DNA from: Anaerolineales bacterium
GTDB lineage: Bacteria > Chloroflexota > Anaerolineae > Anaerolineales > Villigracilaceae
DNA: 7,792 bases
Reading direction: 5' to 3'
Assembly: GCA_024763295.1 (NCBI GenBank)
Contig: JANTFU010000099.1
Location: forward strand, 1 to 7,792
The notes under the pieces are model-generated. The model was not told the DNA's origin. It did not search any database and saw nothing but the letters and a program-made list of their open reading frames with translations. The position numbers and the translations under genes were made by a program. Shown here piece after piece: positions 1-6,980 of the stretch; within the stretch, counting starts at the first letter, position 1; every line of letters starts with the position of its first letter.

Positions 1-3000
1 CCGCTGGCGCTTCGTTGGGCATCCGCTTCAAGGTTTGCTATCAAGCTCTGGGCACGCGCGTCACCGGGGATGCGCGCATCCAATGTCAGGGCGAGCAGCG
101 CTTTTGCCCAGGGACTCAGTCCATCCTTCCATAAATCCAGTTGGGCAACCATTGGCGCATCTGCCCCGCCGCTCATCTGCATCACAAATTGGATAAACGC
201 CAAACGATCTTTCTGCCAATTCTGCGGGTTAGCGAGATTCATATAGTCGAGCGAAGCGCTTTGCAAATAGGCGCGTCCATTCGCCAGCACAGTTTCGTCG
301 ATGTACACGCCCGCCTGTTGTGCGCGCCACAAACCGTAGAGCACATAGGCGCTCAAATAGTCGTCGTCAAGACCGCCCGCGTACCAGCCCCAGCCGTAAT
401 TTTCGCTCTGCCGGTCGAGCAGGCGTTGCGTGCTACTTTGCAGCACTTCTTCAAGGCGTGCCTGCAAATCGGGATCGCTGATGCCCGCTGATTGCAAGGC
501 TTGGTACATTTCGATATTCGGCAGCAAATGGGACAGGATTGCCTCGGTACTGGCGTTTTCGGAGGGTGCGGGGATGGCTTCCAGCCCGTTCAGGATGGCG
601 GCTGCCAGTGACGGCGCAAGCTCGACCTCCAACTTGCCACCGTTAGGGATAAAGCTGCGCGGCAAGGAAATTTGTTCCGTCAACACGCCCGCTGACTCTA
701 GCGTGCCCGCCGTAACAAAGGATTGCGGCGAAGTGTAGCGCAGAATCGGCAGTGATCCCCAAATCGGGCGTGTCATATCTTGATAGGTTCCGTCGCCAAA
801 AGTCGAGTTGAAAATCAGCTCGGCGGTTTCGGCATCCTGCGCAGTGCCCCACCAACTGACCGTTGTGCGTCCGTTCGCGGGGATGCTCACGGTCTGCGTG
901 ATGTCGTTCGGATCGTCGAGCAAAAAGCCGATCGCTTGCAAACTGACATCGCCGGTCAGTTCCTGTACGGTGTTGTTGTGGACGATGGCGCTGATTTGCA
1001 AATGGTCGCCAACAACCATAAAGCGCGGCGTAACCGGACGGACGAGCAAGTCTTTGGTGCTGACCACTTCAATTTCTGCGCTGCCGACGCGCGTATCGCT
1101 GCTTAAGCCGCGCACATCGACATGCCATGTCGTCGTGCTATCAGGCAGGGTGATGGTGACTTGCGCTTTGCCCAACTCATCGGTGACGATTTGTCCGTTC
1201 CAGTAGGCGGTGTCGGGGAATTCGTCGCGGACGATGATATTGTCTTCGCCGCCACCGCCGCCGCGCCCGCCAACTTCATCGAAGATGCCGTAGATGCTAT
1301 CGGCGGCGTAAGAGAGTGTGGTCGTGACGCCAATCTTGGCGCTGCCGTAAAAGGCTTGGTCGATGGGCGCTGAATTTGGATCCGCGAGGGCGAGCACGGC
1401 TTTATCGACCACAGCGAGGGAGAACTCGCCCTGCACGGGCGCGCCATTTGCATCGCTGACTTGAATGCCAAAAGTCACTTCGCCGCCCGGCTCCGAGCGC
1501 ATGGGCTGCGAAATCAGGCTGACGGTCAGGATTTGATCGACAGGTTTGACTTCGAGTTCCGTATAACCGACGCGATATTCCTGTCCGCCAAGCAAAACAG
1601 CCGAGACGAAGACGCCCGGTGCATCATCGGAAGTGAGCGGGACGGAGTAGGTCGTGCCGCCCGCTTCAATTGCCAGAATTTCGGCGCGATGAATGGTGCC
1701 GCGTTCAACGCTGACGAGGGCGTAGGTGGTCTCTTCGATCGGGTTCGGAATGAAGATTTGCGCCGTGTCGCCGGGGACATAAGTATCTTTATCCGCGGTT
1801 AGGTGAATGTGTTGTTTCGGCAAATTGGGATAAACGGCACGTTCCGCGCCGCTGACCCAAAGCAGAACTTGTGTAACGGCGTTCCCGCCGCTGACTTCGA
1901 GCATGTAGGTACCGGGCGTGGGCGGCGTGAAGGAGAGGCGTGCGCCACCATCGGGTCCGGTAGCAAAATCGGTGTTGGCAACCGGCGTATAGACGGGCAC
2001 AAAGGTCGGGGCGTCGAAAGCGTAAACGGCGTCCCGCCGTTGCCAGGTCACTTTTTTGAAGTCGGCACGCAGATTCAAATCCGCGAGCGGTGCGCCGTCC
2101 CAATCGACGCTGAGGATGTCGAAGCCCATTTCGGTCTCTTCGCGTCCAATCCATTGATCGGCGCGAATCCCGACGTAGAAATTATCGGGGTGCAATTGGA
2201 CGCTTTGACGCGCGGAGATTTGCTGCCCATTATCATCTTGGGCAACAATTTCCAGCGTCAGTTGGCGCGTGCCGGGCTTGGTTTCAAACCCGCCGATATT
2301 GAAGCTGAGCGTGCCATTTGCGTTGGTTTTACCTTTGCCGCTGGCAATTTCGTTCCCAAAATAGTCGTAACCGTAATATCCGGCGGTCATCCAATCAAGG
2401 TCAACAAGACCGGTTTGGTAACCGGGCAAAGAGAAGTAAGCGCTACTATCGTAGAGCGTCCACTGAATGGGCAGGTCGCTTGCAGGAGCGTCGAAAAAGT
2501 AACGCGCGGAAATATCCACATTGAGCGGATCGCCGCTTTTGACGCTATCCGTGCCGAGGTCGAGCGTTAAGTCAATCTCCGGCTTGCGGTATTCTGCGAC
2601 GTTGAAGTAGCCGCTCAATTCGTGGACTTCATCGCTGTAGAAGTTGTACATGCCGGGACGCGCATCGGCGGGCAAGGTGAAGGAGCCTTGTACCGTGCCG
2701 TAGGGCGAGACATTCGGATTAAAACTTTGCAGATTTTCGCCCCAACTATCGCTGAGCGTCATCGGCAGAGATGTGAGCGTAGTCGGCTGATAGCGTCCAT
2801 CGTAAGCATCACGGATGATGGCACGATAGTAAACCGTTTGCCCGGGGCGGTAGATCGGGCGGTCGGTATAGAAGTAGACTTCGGTATGCGGCGGGCGGCG
2901 ATCAACAGATAGTCCAAAGCCCCAAGGGGAGAGGTTATCGCCCCATTGCGAAGTGCTAAAACCGAAGTTTTCCGCTCCTGGTTGTCCAATCATGGCGTAG

Positions 3001-4949
3001 TAGGTTTGGTAGATGTCTTCCTGTACGGGGATTTCGCCGCGCCACATGCCGTTATTATCGGTTTGTCCGCTGGCGATGACTAAGCCGCTTTCGTCGTAGA
3101 TGAAGACGGTCTCATCGACGAAGGGCATGCCATCACGCACATCGGTTGCCCAAACCAGCGCATCGGTAGCACTATATTTGAAAACCAAGTTGGCGTTACT
3201 GGCAACCACATAAACGGGTTCGTTATTGCGGTCGGTTTGGGCGCTTTCAAGATAGAGATAGTAGATGCCCGTTGCCAAACTGGTTTCCGGTTCGGTGAGC
3301 GGAATTTCAATGGTTTGACTTTTGTTTTTGGCGGTATTGAGCGGCTGCCGCCAGGAATTGGGCAATGTTGGCTGGTAAGTTTCGCGTTCCGTATAGCCGT
3401 TTGGTCCGAAAAGGCGGAAGAAGTCTGCCAGCGGGACGTCCCCAAAAATCACTTGAGCATAATCGAGATTTGTGGCTTGGACGTAGAAACTGGCATTTTC
3501 CGCAGGTGTAAAGTAGATATTCGAACCAAGATAAGGCAACGCCAAATGCGGGGTGGCGGTCGCCGTGCGGAATTTGTAGATATAGTCTTCGCCGAGGGTT
3601 TGCCCCCAAGCATCTTTCAAATCTGCCGACACAGTAACGGTGTAATTTGTATTCGGTTCAAAATATCCGTGTAGGTTAATCCGGTTCTCGTAAATAGAAA
3701 TGCCAAATTCCGTCACGGCAGGCTCAATACGAACCAAATTTTCCGGATTAGCAGGGTCAACTTCGGCAGAAAAACCAATCGAAGCCGCACTCAATTCGGC
3801 TTTGGTGCCGCCTTCTTCTGGCGTGGTGCCGGTGACGGCAAAATTAGGCGCGGAGATCATCTCCACATCCCAAAATTCGCCCAACGGCGTACCGCCGAGC
3901 GATTGGGTTTCACCCGAAAGCCGCAGCCAATACGAGGTGTCTCGTGCAAGCTGCTCCGAAACCGTAAAGGTCACCGAACGCAAATCATCTGCCCATTCAA
4001 ATGTACCCGGCACGTCTCCCGCTTCAGAGGTGAGTACAAAATTAGCTTCAAGGCTGGCTTTGTCCATCGGCTGGTTGAAGGTCAGAGTCATTGACAGATC
4101 AAGCGGCAGGGGTGTTTCGGTGGAGGGCGAAATATCAATCAGACGCGGTTTGGCGGTTGTGAACGTCCACGCCAGCGGCATCCCGTCGGCGGGTTGCAGG
4201 CTCGTCCCTGCCACGCTGGTTAAATTCGGGTTGATACTCACATTGTAGCTAGTGCCGCCCGCCAACGCAGGCTCAGGATAGAAAATATAGGTACTGGTAT
4301 TCAACCACTCGCCGCGCCCAGCCACTTGCGGGTCAAGCGTGAATCCGGCGGGCAAGGTTTCGGGGTCTGCACCCAGCGGGACGACCGGCTGGTCAAAATT
4401 GGCGACGACCGCCGCATCCACGCTGATGTCGATGCTGCCGTCTGCGGGCAAATATTGGCTTGGATGCAGGAAATCAGCGACATTAAAGCTGAAAATCTGA
4501 TCGGATGCGAAGGCAACGCCCGTAGCGGTTTGCGCGCCCGTGTTCACGCCCATCTTTAGGCTTGCCCCCGCCTGTAAAGTTTGACTCGGCTTGAACTTAA
4601 GGGTGGCATCATCCACCCATTGAAACTCCCCGCCCCCAACCGGATCGGCAACAAAAGCAGATTCGACCGACTCGCGCGCCATCGGCTGGTTGAAGTAAAA
4701 GGTAATCTCTTCGTCCACACCGACGGTACTGCCTGCCAGCGGAACGGTTTCGACAATACTTGGATCGTAGGTTTGCTGCGGTAGGGCGGCGGTGGGCGTG
4801 GGTTGGCTTGCGGGCTGGCTTTCCGGCGCAGCGCCCTGCGGCAAGGGCAGGTCAACGGGAATATCCGGCAGGCTACAGCTTGCCAGCAACACGGCGAGCA
4901 GGGTGATGGTTAGAAAGATTTTTTTGAATGGGCGGGAGAATGCGTACAT
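1..4949 (-). CDS. Bacterial alpha-2-macroglobulin family lipoprotein, thioester site lost (3' end outside window)
   Basis: The frame is open for 1649 codons from ATG 4949 to the left edge, so the C-terminus is missing. Residues 1-25 form a lipoprotein signal: basic FSRPFKK, a hydrophobic core, then lipobox LAS-C25. A Pro/Gln/Ala linker follows to about 61. Four Ig-like (Big_5-like) modules begin near residues 63, 160, 267 and 367; modules 1 and 3 share FNQPM. Macroglobulin domains follow: TDRPIYRPGQ at 695-704, AEYRKPE near 795, a Gly-rich loop at 1227-1234 in the bait position, FPDTAYW, and LPDSTTTWH from 1268. The helical domain (SHLLPN, then YGWGWYAGG) starts near 1440. Family members trap proteases in the cell envelope. 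Here CxEQ is replaced by STEA (1467-1470), so covalent trapping is not expected; noncovalent inhibition or an adhesion/structural role is possible. A GAGG lies 5 nt before the ATG. No pbpC partner is visible. The family call is secure; the role is inferred. Confidence 0.95.
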   Translation of the reverse strand, partial: MYAFSRPFKKIFLTITLLAVLLASCSLPDIPVDLPLPQGAAPESQPASQPTPTAALPQQTYDPSIVETVPLAGSTVGVDEEITFYFNQPMARESVESAFVADPVGGGEFQWVDDATLKFKPSQTLQAGASLKMGVNTGAQTATGVAFASDQIFSFNVADFLHPSQYLPADGSIDISVDAAVVANFDQPVVPLGADPETLPAGFTLDPQVAGRGEWLNTSTYIFYPEPALAGGTSYNVSINPNLTSVAGTSLQPADGMPLAWTFTTAKPRLIDISPSTETPLPLDLSMTLTFNQPMDKASLEANFVLTSEAGDVPGTFEWADDLRSVTFTVSEQLARDTSYWLRLSGETQSLGGTPLGEFWDVEMISAPNFAVTGTTPEEGGTKAELSAASIGFSAEVDPANPENLVRIEPAVTEFGISIYENRINLHGYFEPNTNYTVTVSADLKDAWGQTLGEDYIYKFRTATATPHLALPYLGSNIYFTPAENASFYVQATNLDYAQVIFGDVPLADFFRLFGPNGYTERETYQPTLPNSWRQPLNTAKNKSQTIEIPLTEPETSLATGIYYLYLESAQTDRNNEPVYVVASNANLVFKYSATDALVWATDVRDGMPFVDETVFIYDESGLVIASGQTDNNGMWRGEIPVQEDIYQTYYAMIGQPGAENFGFSTSQWGDNLSPWGFGLSVDRRPPHTEVYFYTDRPIYRPGQTVYYRAIIRDAYDGRYQPTTLTSLPMTLSDSWGENLQSFNPNVSPYGTVQGSFTLPADARPGMYNFYSDEVHELSGYFNVAEYRKPEIDLTLDLGTDSVKSGDPLNVDISARYFFDAPASDLPIQWTLYDSSAYFSLPGYQTGLVDLDWMTAGYYGYDYFGNEIASGKGKTNANGTLSFNIGGFETKPGTRQLTLEIVAQDDNGQQISARQSVQLHPDNFYVGIRADQWIGREETEMGFDILSVDWDGAPLADLNLRADFKKVTWQRRDAVYAFDAPTFVPVYTPVANTDFATGPDGGARLSFTPPTPGTYMLEVSGGNAVTQVLLWVSGAERAVYPNLPKQHIHLTADKDTYVPGDTAQIFIPNPIEETTYALVSVERGTIHRAEILAIEAGGTTYSVPLTSDDAPGVFVSAVLLGGQEYRVGYTELEVKPVDQILTVSLISQPMRSEPGGEVTFGIQVSDANGAPVQGEFSLAVVDKAVLALADPNSAPIDQAFYGSAKIGVTTTLSYAADSIYGIFDEVGGRGGGGGEDNIIVRDEFPDTAYWNGQIVTDELGKAQVTITLPDSTTTWHVDVRGLSSDTRVGSAEIEVVSTKDLLVRPVTPRFMVVGDHLQISAIVHNNTVQELTGDVSLQAIGFLLDDPNDITQTVSIPANGRTTVSWWGTAQDAETAELIFNSTFGDGTYQDMTRPIWGSLPILRYTSPQSFVTAGTLESAGVLTEQISLPRSFIPNGGKLEVELAPSLAAAILNGLEAIPAPSENASTEAILSHLLPNIEMYQALQSAGISDPDLQARLEEVLQSSTQRLLDRQSENYGWGWYAGGLDDDYLSAYVLYGLWRAQQAGVYIDETVLANGRAYLQSASLDYMNLANPQNWQKDRLAFIQFVMQMSGGADAPMVAQLDLWKDGLSPWAKALLALTLDARIPGDARAQSLIANLEADAQRSAS

Positions 4950-4954
4950 AAGCG

Positions 4955-4958
4955 CCTC
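4955..4958 (-). promoter_or_regulatory. Ribosome binding site of the macroglobulin gene
   Basis: On the minus strand GAGG sits 5 nt upstream of the ATG at 4949. It supports this start, as does the lipoprotein signal peptide that begins directly at this Met. The match to the anti-Shine-Dalgarno sequence is only four bases. Confidence 0.5.
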
Positions 4959-5016
4959 GCTGAGGGAATTAAGTTAAGTAACTGATCTTACGCAAGAAAA
5001 CAACAGAACAAAAGTT

Positions 5017-5209
5017 GAATTTTATCTAACCACATGACATTTTTATTTTTGAAGGTGGTTGAGTAGGTTGAGCGGAGCGAAAAGCGTATCGAAACCACGA
5101 AATACAGTGATTCTTAGCAGTCTGTTGGTTTCGATACGGCGAAAAGCACCGCCTACTCAACCAACGGACGCTATTACGAAGAAAATGTCATGTGACTAGA
5201 ATTTTATCT
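5017..5209. repeat. Direct repeats GAATTTTATCT flanking the palindromic element
   Basis: GAATTTTATCT occurs at 5017-5027 and again at 5199-5209, each followed by RAC (AAC on the left, GAC on the right). The left copy ends 3 nt before the outer inverted repeat; the right copy starts 4 nt after it. Because they do not abut the element symmetrically, they are not a clean target-site duplication. They may be remnants of one, or the outermost part of a larger element. Confidence 0.5.
5031..5194. repeat. Nested inverted repeat, MITE/REP-like palindromic element
   Basis: The outer ends are a perfect 13-bp inverted repeat: CACATGACATTTT at 5031-5043 and its complement at 5182-5194. Inside, a second palindrome has two perfect blocks: TGGTTGAGTAGG (5056-5067) pairs with 5152-5163, and CGTATCGAAACCA (5085-5097) pairs with 5126-5138. 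The stretch between the two blocks in each arm does not pair; both arms instead carry GCGAAAAGC in the same orientation (5077-5085 and 5139-5147). There is no open reading frame inside. The structure fits a non-autonomous palindromic element or a REP-type repeat; 'GTTTCGATACG...CTACTCAACCA' palindromes recur in other bacterial genomes, from memory. Its mobility is inferred, not shown. Confidence 0.75.
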
Positions 5210-5234
5210 GACTTTGCGAGGCAGCTTTACCACC

Positions 5235-5267
5235 GAAGCAATCTCTTGGGAACTATGAGACCGCTTC
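5235..5267. repeat. Imperfect hairpin, degenerate 'GAAGCAATCTC' repeat
   Basis: GAAGCAATCTC (5235-5245) pairs with GAGACCGCTTC (5257-5267) at 9 of 11 positions around an 11-nt loop. The arm resembles the widespread 'CGAAGCAATCTC / GAGATTGCTTCG' intergenic repeats of environmental bacteria. This one looks decayed. It could form a stem in RNA but has no T-tract, so it is not an intrinsic terminator. Confidence 0.45.
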
Positions 5268-5351
5268 GTCACAAAAGCGTGCTCTTCGCGGAGGCATGTG
5301 CGTAAAGTGAGTTAAGTAAAATTATTATACTCGCTCGGCGCGCTCTTTCGT

Positions 5352-5380
5352 TTGACATTCAAAATGGAATCATATACACT
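5352..5380 (+). promoter_or_regulatory. Sigma-70-type promoter, probably giving a leaderless mRNA
   Basis: A perfect -35 hexamer TTGACA lies at 5352-5357. With a 17-bp spacer the -10 is TACACT (5375-5380), matching TATAAT at four of six positions. TATACA at 5373-5378 is an alternative with a 15-bp spacer. Transcription would start about 6-8 nt downstream, at or next to the A of the ATG at 5387. No Shine-Dalgarno sequence precedes that ATG, which fits leaderless translation. Confidence 0.6.
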
Positions 5381-5386
5381 CAAATC

Positions 5387-5662
5387 ATGTCACCAAGATT
5401 TTCTTCAGGCGGATTAAGTACTTTTGACTTACTAGGGGATCTTTCTCCCTCTGAGCGGACGCTCACGCGCATTTTTCTACGCAATGCAGAGTTGAGCGAA
5501 ACAGCCATCTATACGGCGGTCACTGAATTGCCGGAAAATAAGCAGATAGACAAAGACGAAATGAAAGCCACGCTAAAAAACTTGCTTAAAAAAGGCTGGC
5601 TGGAAGAAAAGCGCTCCGGTTTCAAAAAAGTCTACACGATTAAACAAGAAAAGCAGCGCTAA
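5387..5662 (+). CDS. Small single-domain protein, probable winged helix-turn-helix
   Basis: The product has 91 residues and I do not recognise a named family. After a Ser/Gly-rich start, three helices can be read: SPSERTLTRIFLRN (about 20-33), SETAIYTAVTELPE (37-50) and DKDEMKATLKNLLKKG (55-70). They are followed by WLEEKRSGFKKVYTI (71-85), which resembles the beta-hairpin wing of MarR/ArsR-type DNA-binding domains ending in 'KKGWLEE...YTI'. The tail is basic (KQEKQR). There is no effector or dimerisation domain. It could be a small regulator, or a winged-helix module used for protein contacts. The ATG is chosen because the promoter places the RNA start there; no ribosome binding site is present. 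It is transcribed divergently from the macroglobulin gene, so regulation of that gene is possible but unproven. It is convergent with the sensor operon. Confidence 0.7.
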   Translation: MSPRFSSGGLSTFDLLGDLSPSERTLTRIFLRNAELSETAIYTAVTELPENKQIDKDEMKATLKNLLKKGWLEEKRSGFKKVYTIKQEKQR

Positions 5663-5691
5663 GGGATGAAAATTAAATAACATACAAGGTT

Positions 5692-5808
5692 GTCCCTGTT
5701 CCTGAACGGCAGACGACAGTCGTTGAGCCTGAAGTCGAAGGACGGCGTTCCCTGAATATCACCCTTCGACTACGCACTTCTCTAGCGTTCAGTACTCCGC
5801 TCAGGGAC
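5692..5808. repeat. Nested palindromic intergenic repeat (REP-like)
   Basis: A perfect 9-bp inner inverted repeat, AGTCGAAGG (5733-5741) with CCTTCGACT (5763-5771), lies inside a 7-bp outer pair, GTCCCTG (5692-5698) with CAGGGAC (5802-5808). The pattern resembles the 'CCCTTCGAC...CTCAGGGAC' repeats scattered between genes of many bacteria (recalled, not searched). It lies in the 252-bp gap between two convergent genes and encodes nothing. Confidence 0.6.
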
Positions 5809-5879
5809 TGAAATTTTGCATTGTATTTCATCTTTGTTCTTTACTTTTAAAAACCGTTCCCAAATTCTTTTACCCAACC

Positions 5880-5910
5880 AAAAAAGAGCCTGCGTCAATG
5901 CAGGCTCTTT
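5880..5910 (-). terminator. Rho-independent terminator of the sensor operon
   Basis: A perfect 11-bp stem, AAAGAGCCTGC (5883-5893) with GCAGGCTCTTT (5900-5910), encloses a 6-nt loop. On the minus strand the stem runs into a tract of T residues (six consecutive A on the plus strand, 5880-5885), starting 4 nt after the TAA of the sensor gene. In the plus direction the stem is followed by only three T then a broken T-rich stretch, so it might weakly stop readthrough from the small plus-strand gene as well. Confidence 0.93.
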
Positions 5911-5914
5911 GACT

Positions 5915-6976
5915 TTATTCTTGGTTTTCATCCCCTTCGTGGAAGCGTTTCCGCATATCCTTGACTTTCGCTTGCAAGTCTTGGAAGAAGTCGCTCTCAA
6001 CAATCTGTTTGACTTCAGTTTCGCGTTTGGTGTTGTCGACGATAATTTCCAATTGCTTCACACGTTTACGGAGCGTTTTTTCACGTTCGGCAACTTTTTG
6101 AATCATGACTTTGAAGGTGTTGGTGAGAATATCCAACTCGTCGAGCCAGCGTTCACCGCTACGCATACCGTCGAGGTCTTGCTCATATTGACCATCGGCA
6201 ATCTCACCGGCAACTTCCGCCAGCACCACAAGCGGTTGGGTAACAACGCCAGACATCAGATAGACCAAGCCAAAGACCAGCAAGTAAGAGACAATAAAGG
6301 CAAAGATACCGCTACGAATAATTTGCTGCTGCACTTCAGCAACGTAACTGGCGAGAATATCCACGCCAACCGCACCGACAATCTTGCCATTCTCGTCCAC
6401 AATCGGCTGATAGGTCGTAATCCACTCGCCGAAGGGGTCTTCGTAAGGCTCCCAAACGTCCACACGGTGGGATAAGCCCTCGTAGATTTTTGTCCCGTCA
6501 GAGATGTAGCGATAACAAAAGGGGAAGCCTGCCGGCTCATCCCAAAGCGCACCGGAACTGCCAATGCCAATCACTTCGCCGGGGGCATCGCCTTTGATAT
6601 AGGTGTATAGGCGGGCATTCGGATTGAGATCCCCAATTGTAGTTAGCCAAGTAACGTGCTCCATGTAGAGTTCGTTTTCGTAGGGGTAATAACCATTCTC
6701 CGCGCTCCCAGCTTCGGGAGGGCAGAGCGGGTTATTTGCACGTTCGTTTTCGATCAGGGTAACAAAATGATCCACATTGATTCCTGCAATTGTGCCGTTA
6801 ACCGTATCCAGCAAGTTGCCGGAGATATTATCCAAAACTTTGGCACTGGTATAAAGATAAAACCAGATATAACTGGCAATAAAAACGGGCGTGAAAATCA
6901 GAATAAACGCCAGCCAAACCTTAATACGCAAGCTAACAAAGCGTTTTTTCCCTTCTTGGACTTCAGACGTAGTCAT
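5915..6976 (-). CDS. Two-TM Cache/HAMP membrane sensor lacking an output domain
   Basis: The 353-residue protein has a short cytoplasmic N-terminus, TM1 at about 19-42, an extracytoplasmic region (43-221), TM2 at about 222-244, HAMP at about 245-297, then a charged coiled coil to the end. The outer domain looks Cache-like: YEDPFGEWITTYQPIVDENG followed by KIVGAVGVDI (178-207). C85 and C154 could form a disulfide. HAMP is recognised by TQP (246-248), IADGQ and LDELDILTNTFKVM. Such proteins detect small molecules outside the cell and pass a helix movement inward. No histidine kinase, GGDEF, cyclase, phosphatase or chemotaxis signalling domain follows; the tail 319-345 (ETEVKQIVESDFFQDLQ, then AKVKDMRKRF) may dock a partner. 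AAGAGGT 4 nt before the ATG fixes the start. It is 11 bp downstream of the GNAT-like gene. Sensor architecture is well supported; ligand and partner are unknown. Confidence 0.88.
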   Translation of the reverse strand: MTTSEVQEGKKRFVSLRIKVWLAFILIFTPVFIASYIWFYLYTSAKVLDNISGNLLDTVNGTIAGINVDHFVTLIENERANNPLCPPEAGSAENGYYPYENELYMEHVTWLTTIGDLNPNARLYTYIKGDAPGEVIGIGSSGALWDEPAGFPFCYRYISDGTKIYEGLSHRVDVWEPYEDPFGEWITTYQPIVDENGKIVGAVGVDILASYVAEVQQQIIRSGIFAFIVSYLLVFGLVYLMSGVVTQPLVVLAEVAGEIADGQYEQDLDGMRSGERWLDELDILTNTFKVMIQKVAEREKTLRKRVKQLEIIVDNTKRETEVKQIVESDFFQDLQAKVKDMRKRFHEGDENQE

Positions 6977-6980
6977 GGGG

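Larger units (their letters stand above)
4950..5386. other. Divergent intergenic region without genes
   Basis: This 437-bp gap separates the leftward macroglobulin gene from the rightward small winged-helix gene. I see no credible coding frame in it. It contains a long nested inverted repeat, a second imperfect hairpin, two pairs of short direct repeats and the promoter of the rightward gene. I could not identify a convincing -35/-10 pair for the macroglobulin gene. Confidence 0.8.

Noticed and set aside
1803..2570. Plus-strand open frame of 255 codons
   Set aside because: It lies entirely antisense to the macroglobulin gene, whose frame has clear family motifs throughout. Its length is a by-product of codon bias in the real gene.
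3700..4248. Plus-strand open frame of 182 codons
   Set aside because: Antisense to the Ig-like domain region of the macroglobulin gene; low-complexity Ser/Val-rich composition and no recognisable domain.
5031..5194. CRISPR or tRNA-like structure
   Set aside because: There are only two inverted arms, no spaced direct repeats of constant length, and no cloverleaf or CCA-type end.
5017..5209. Exact target-site duplication around the palindrome
   Set aside because: The repeated sequence is offset by 3 nt on the left and 4 nt on the right and carries a mismatch, so it does not abut the element ends as a clean duplication should.
5326..5331. TATACT as a -10 box for a second promoter ahead of the small gene
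   Set aside because: No acceptable -35 hexamer is found 15-19 bp upstream, and the downstream TTGACA promoter is better.
5816..6475. Plus-strand open frame of 219 codons
   Set aside because: Antisense to the HAMP sensor and crosses its terminator; the minus-strand frame has TM segments, a HAMP and a strong ribosome site.
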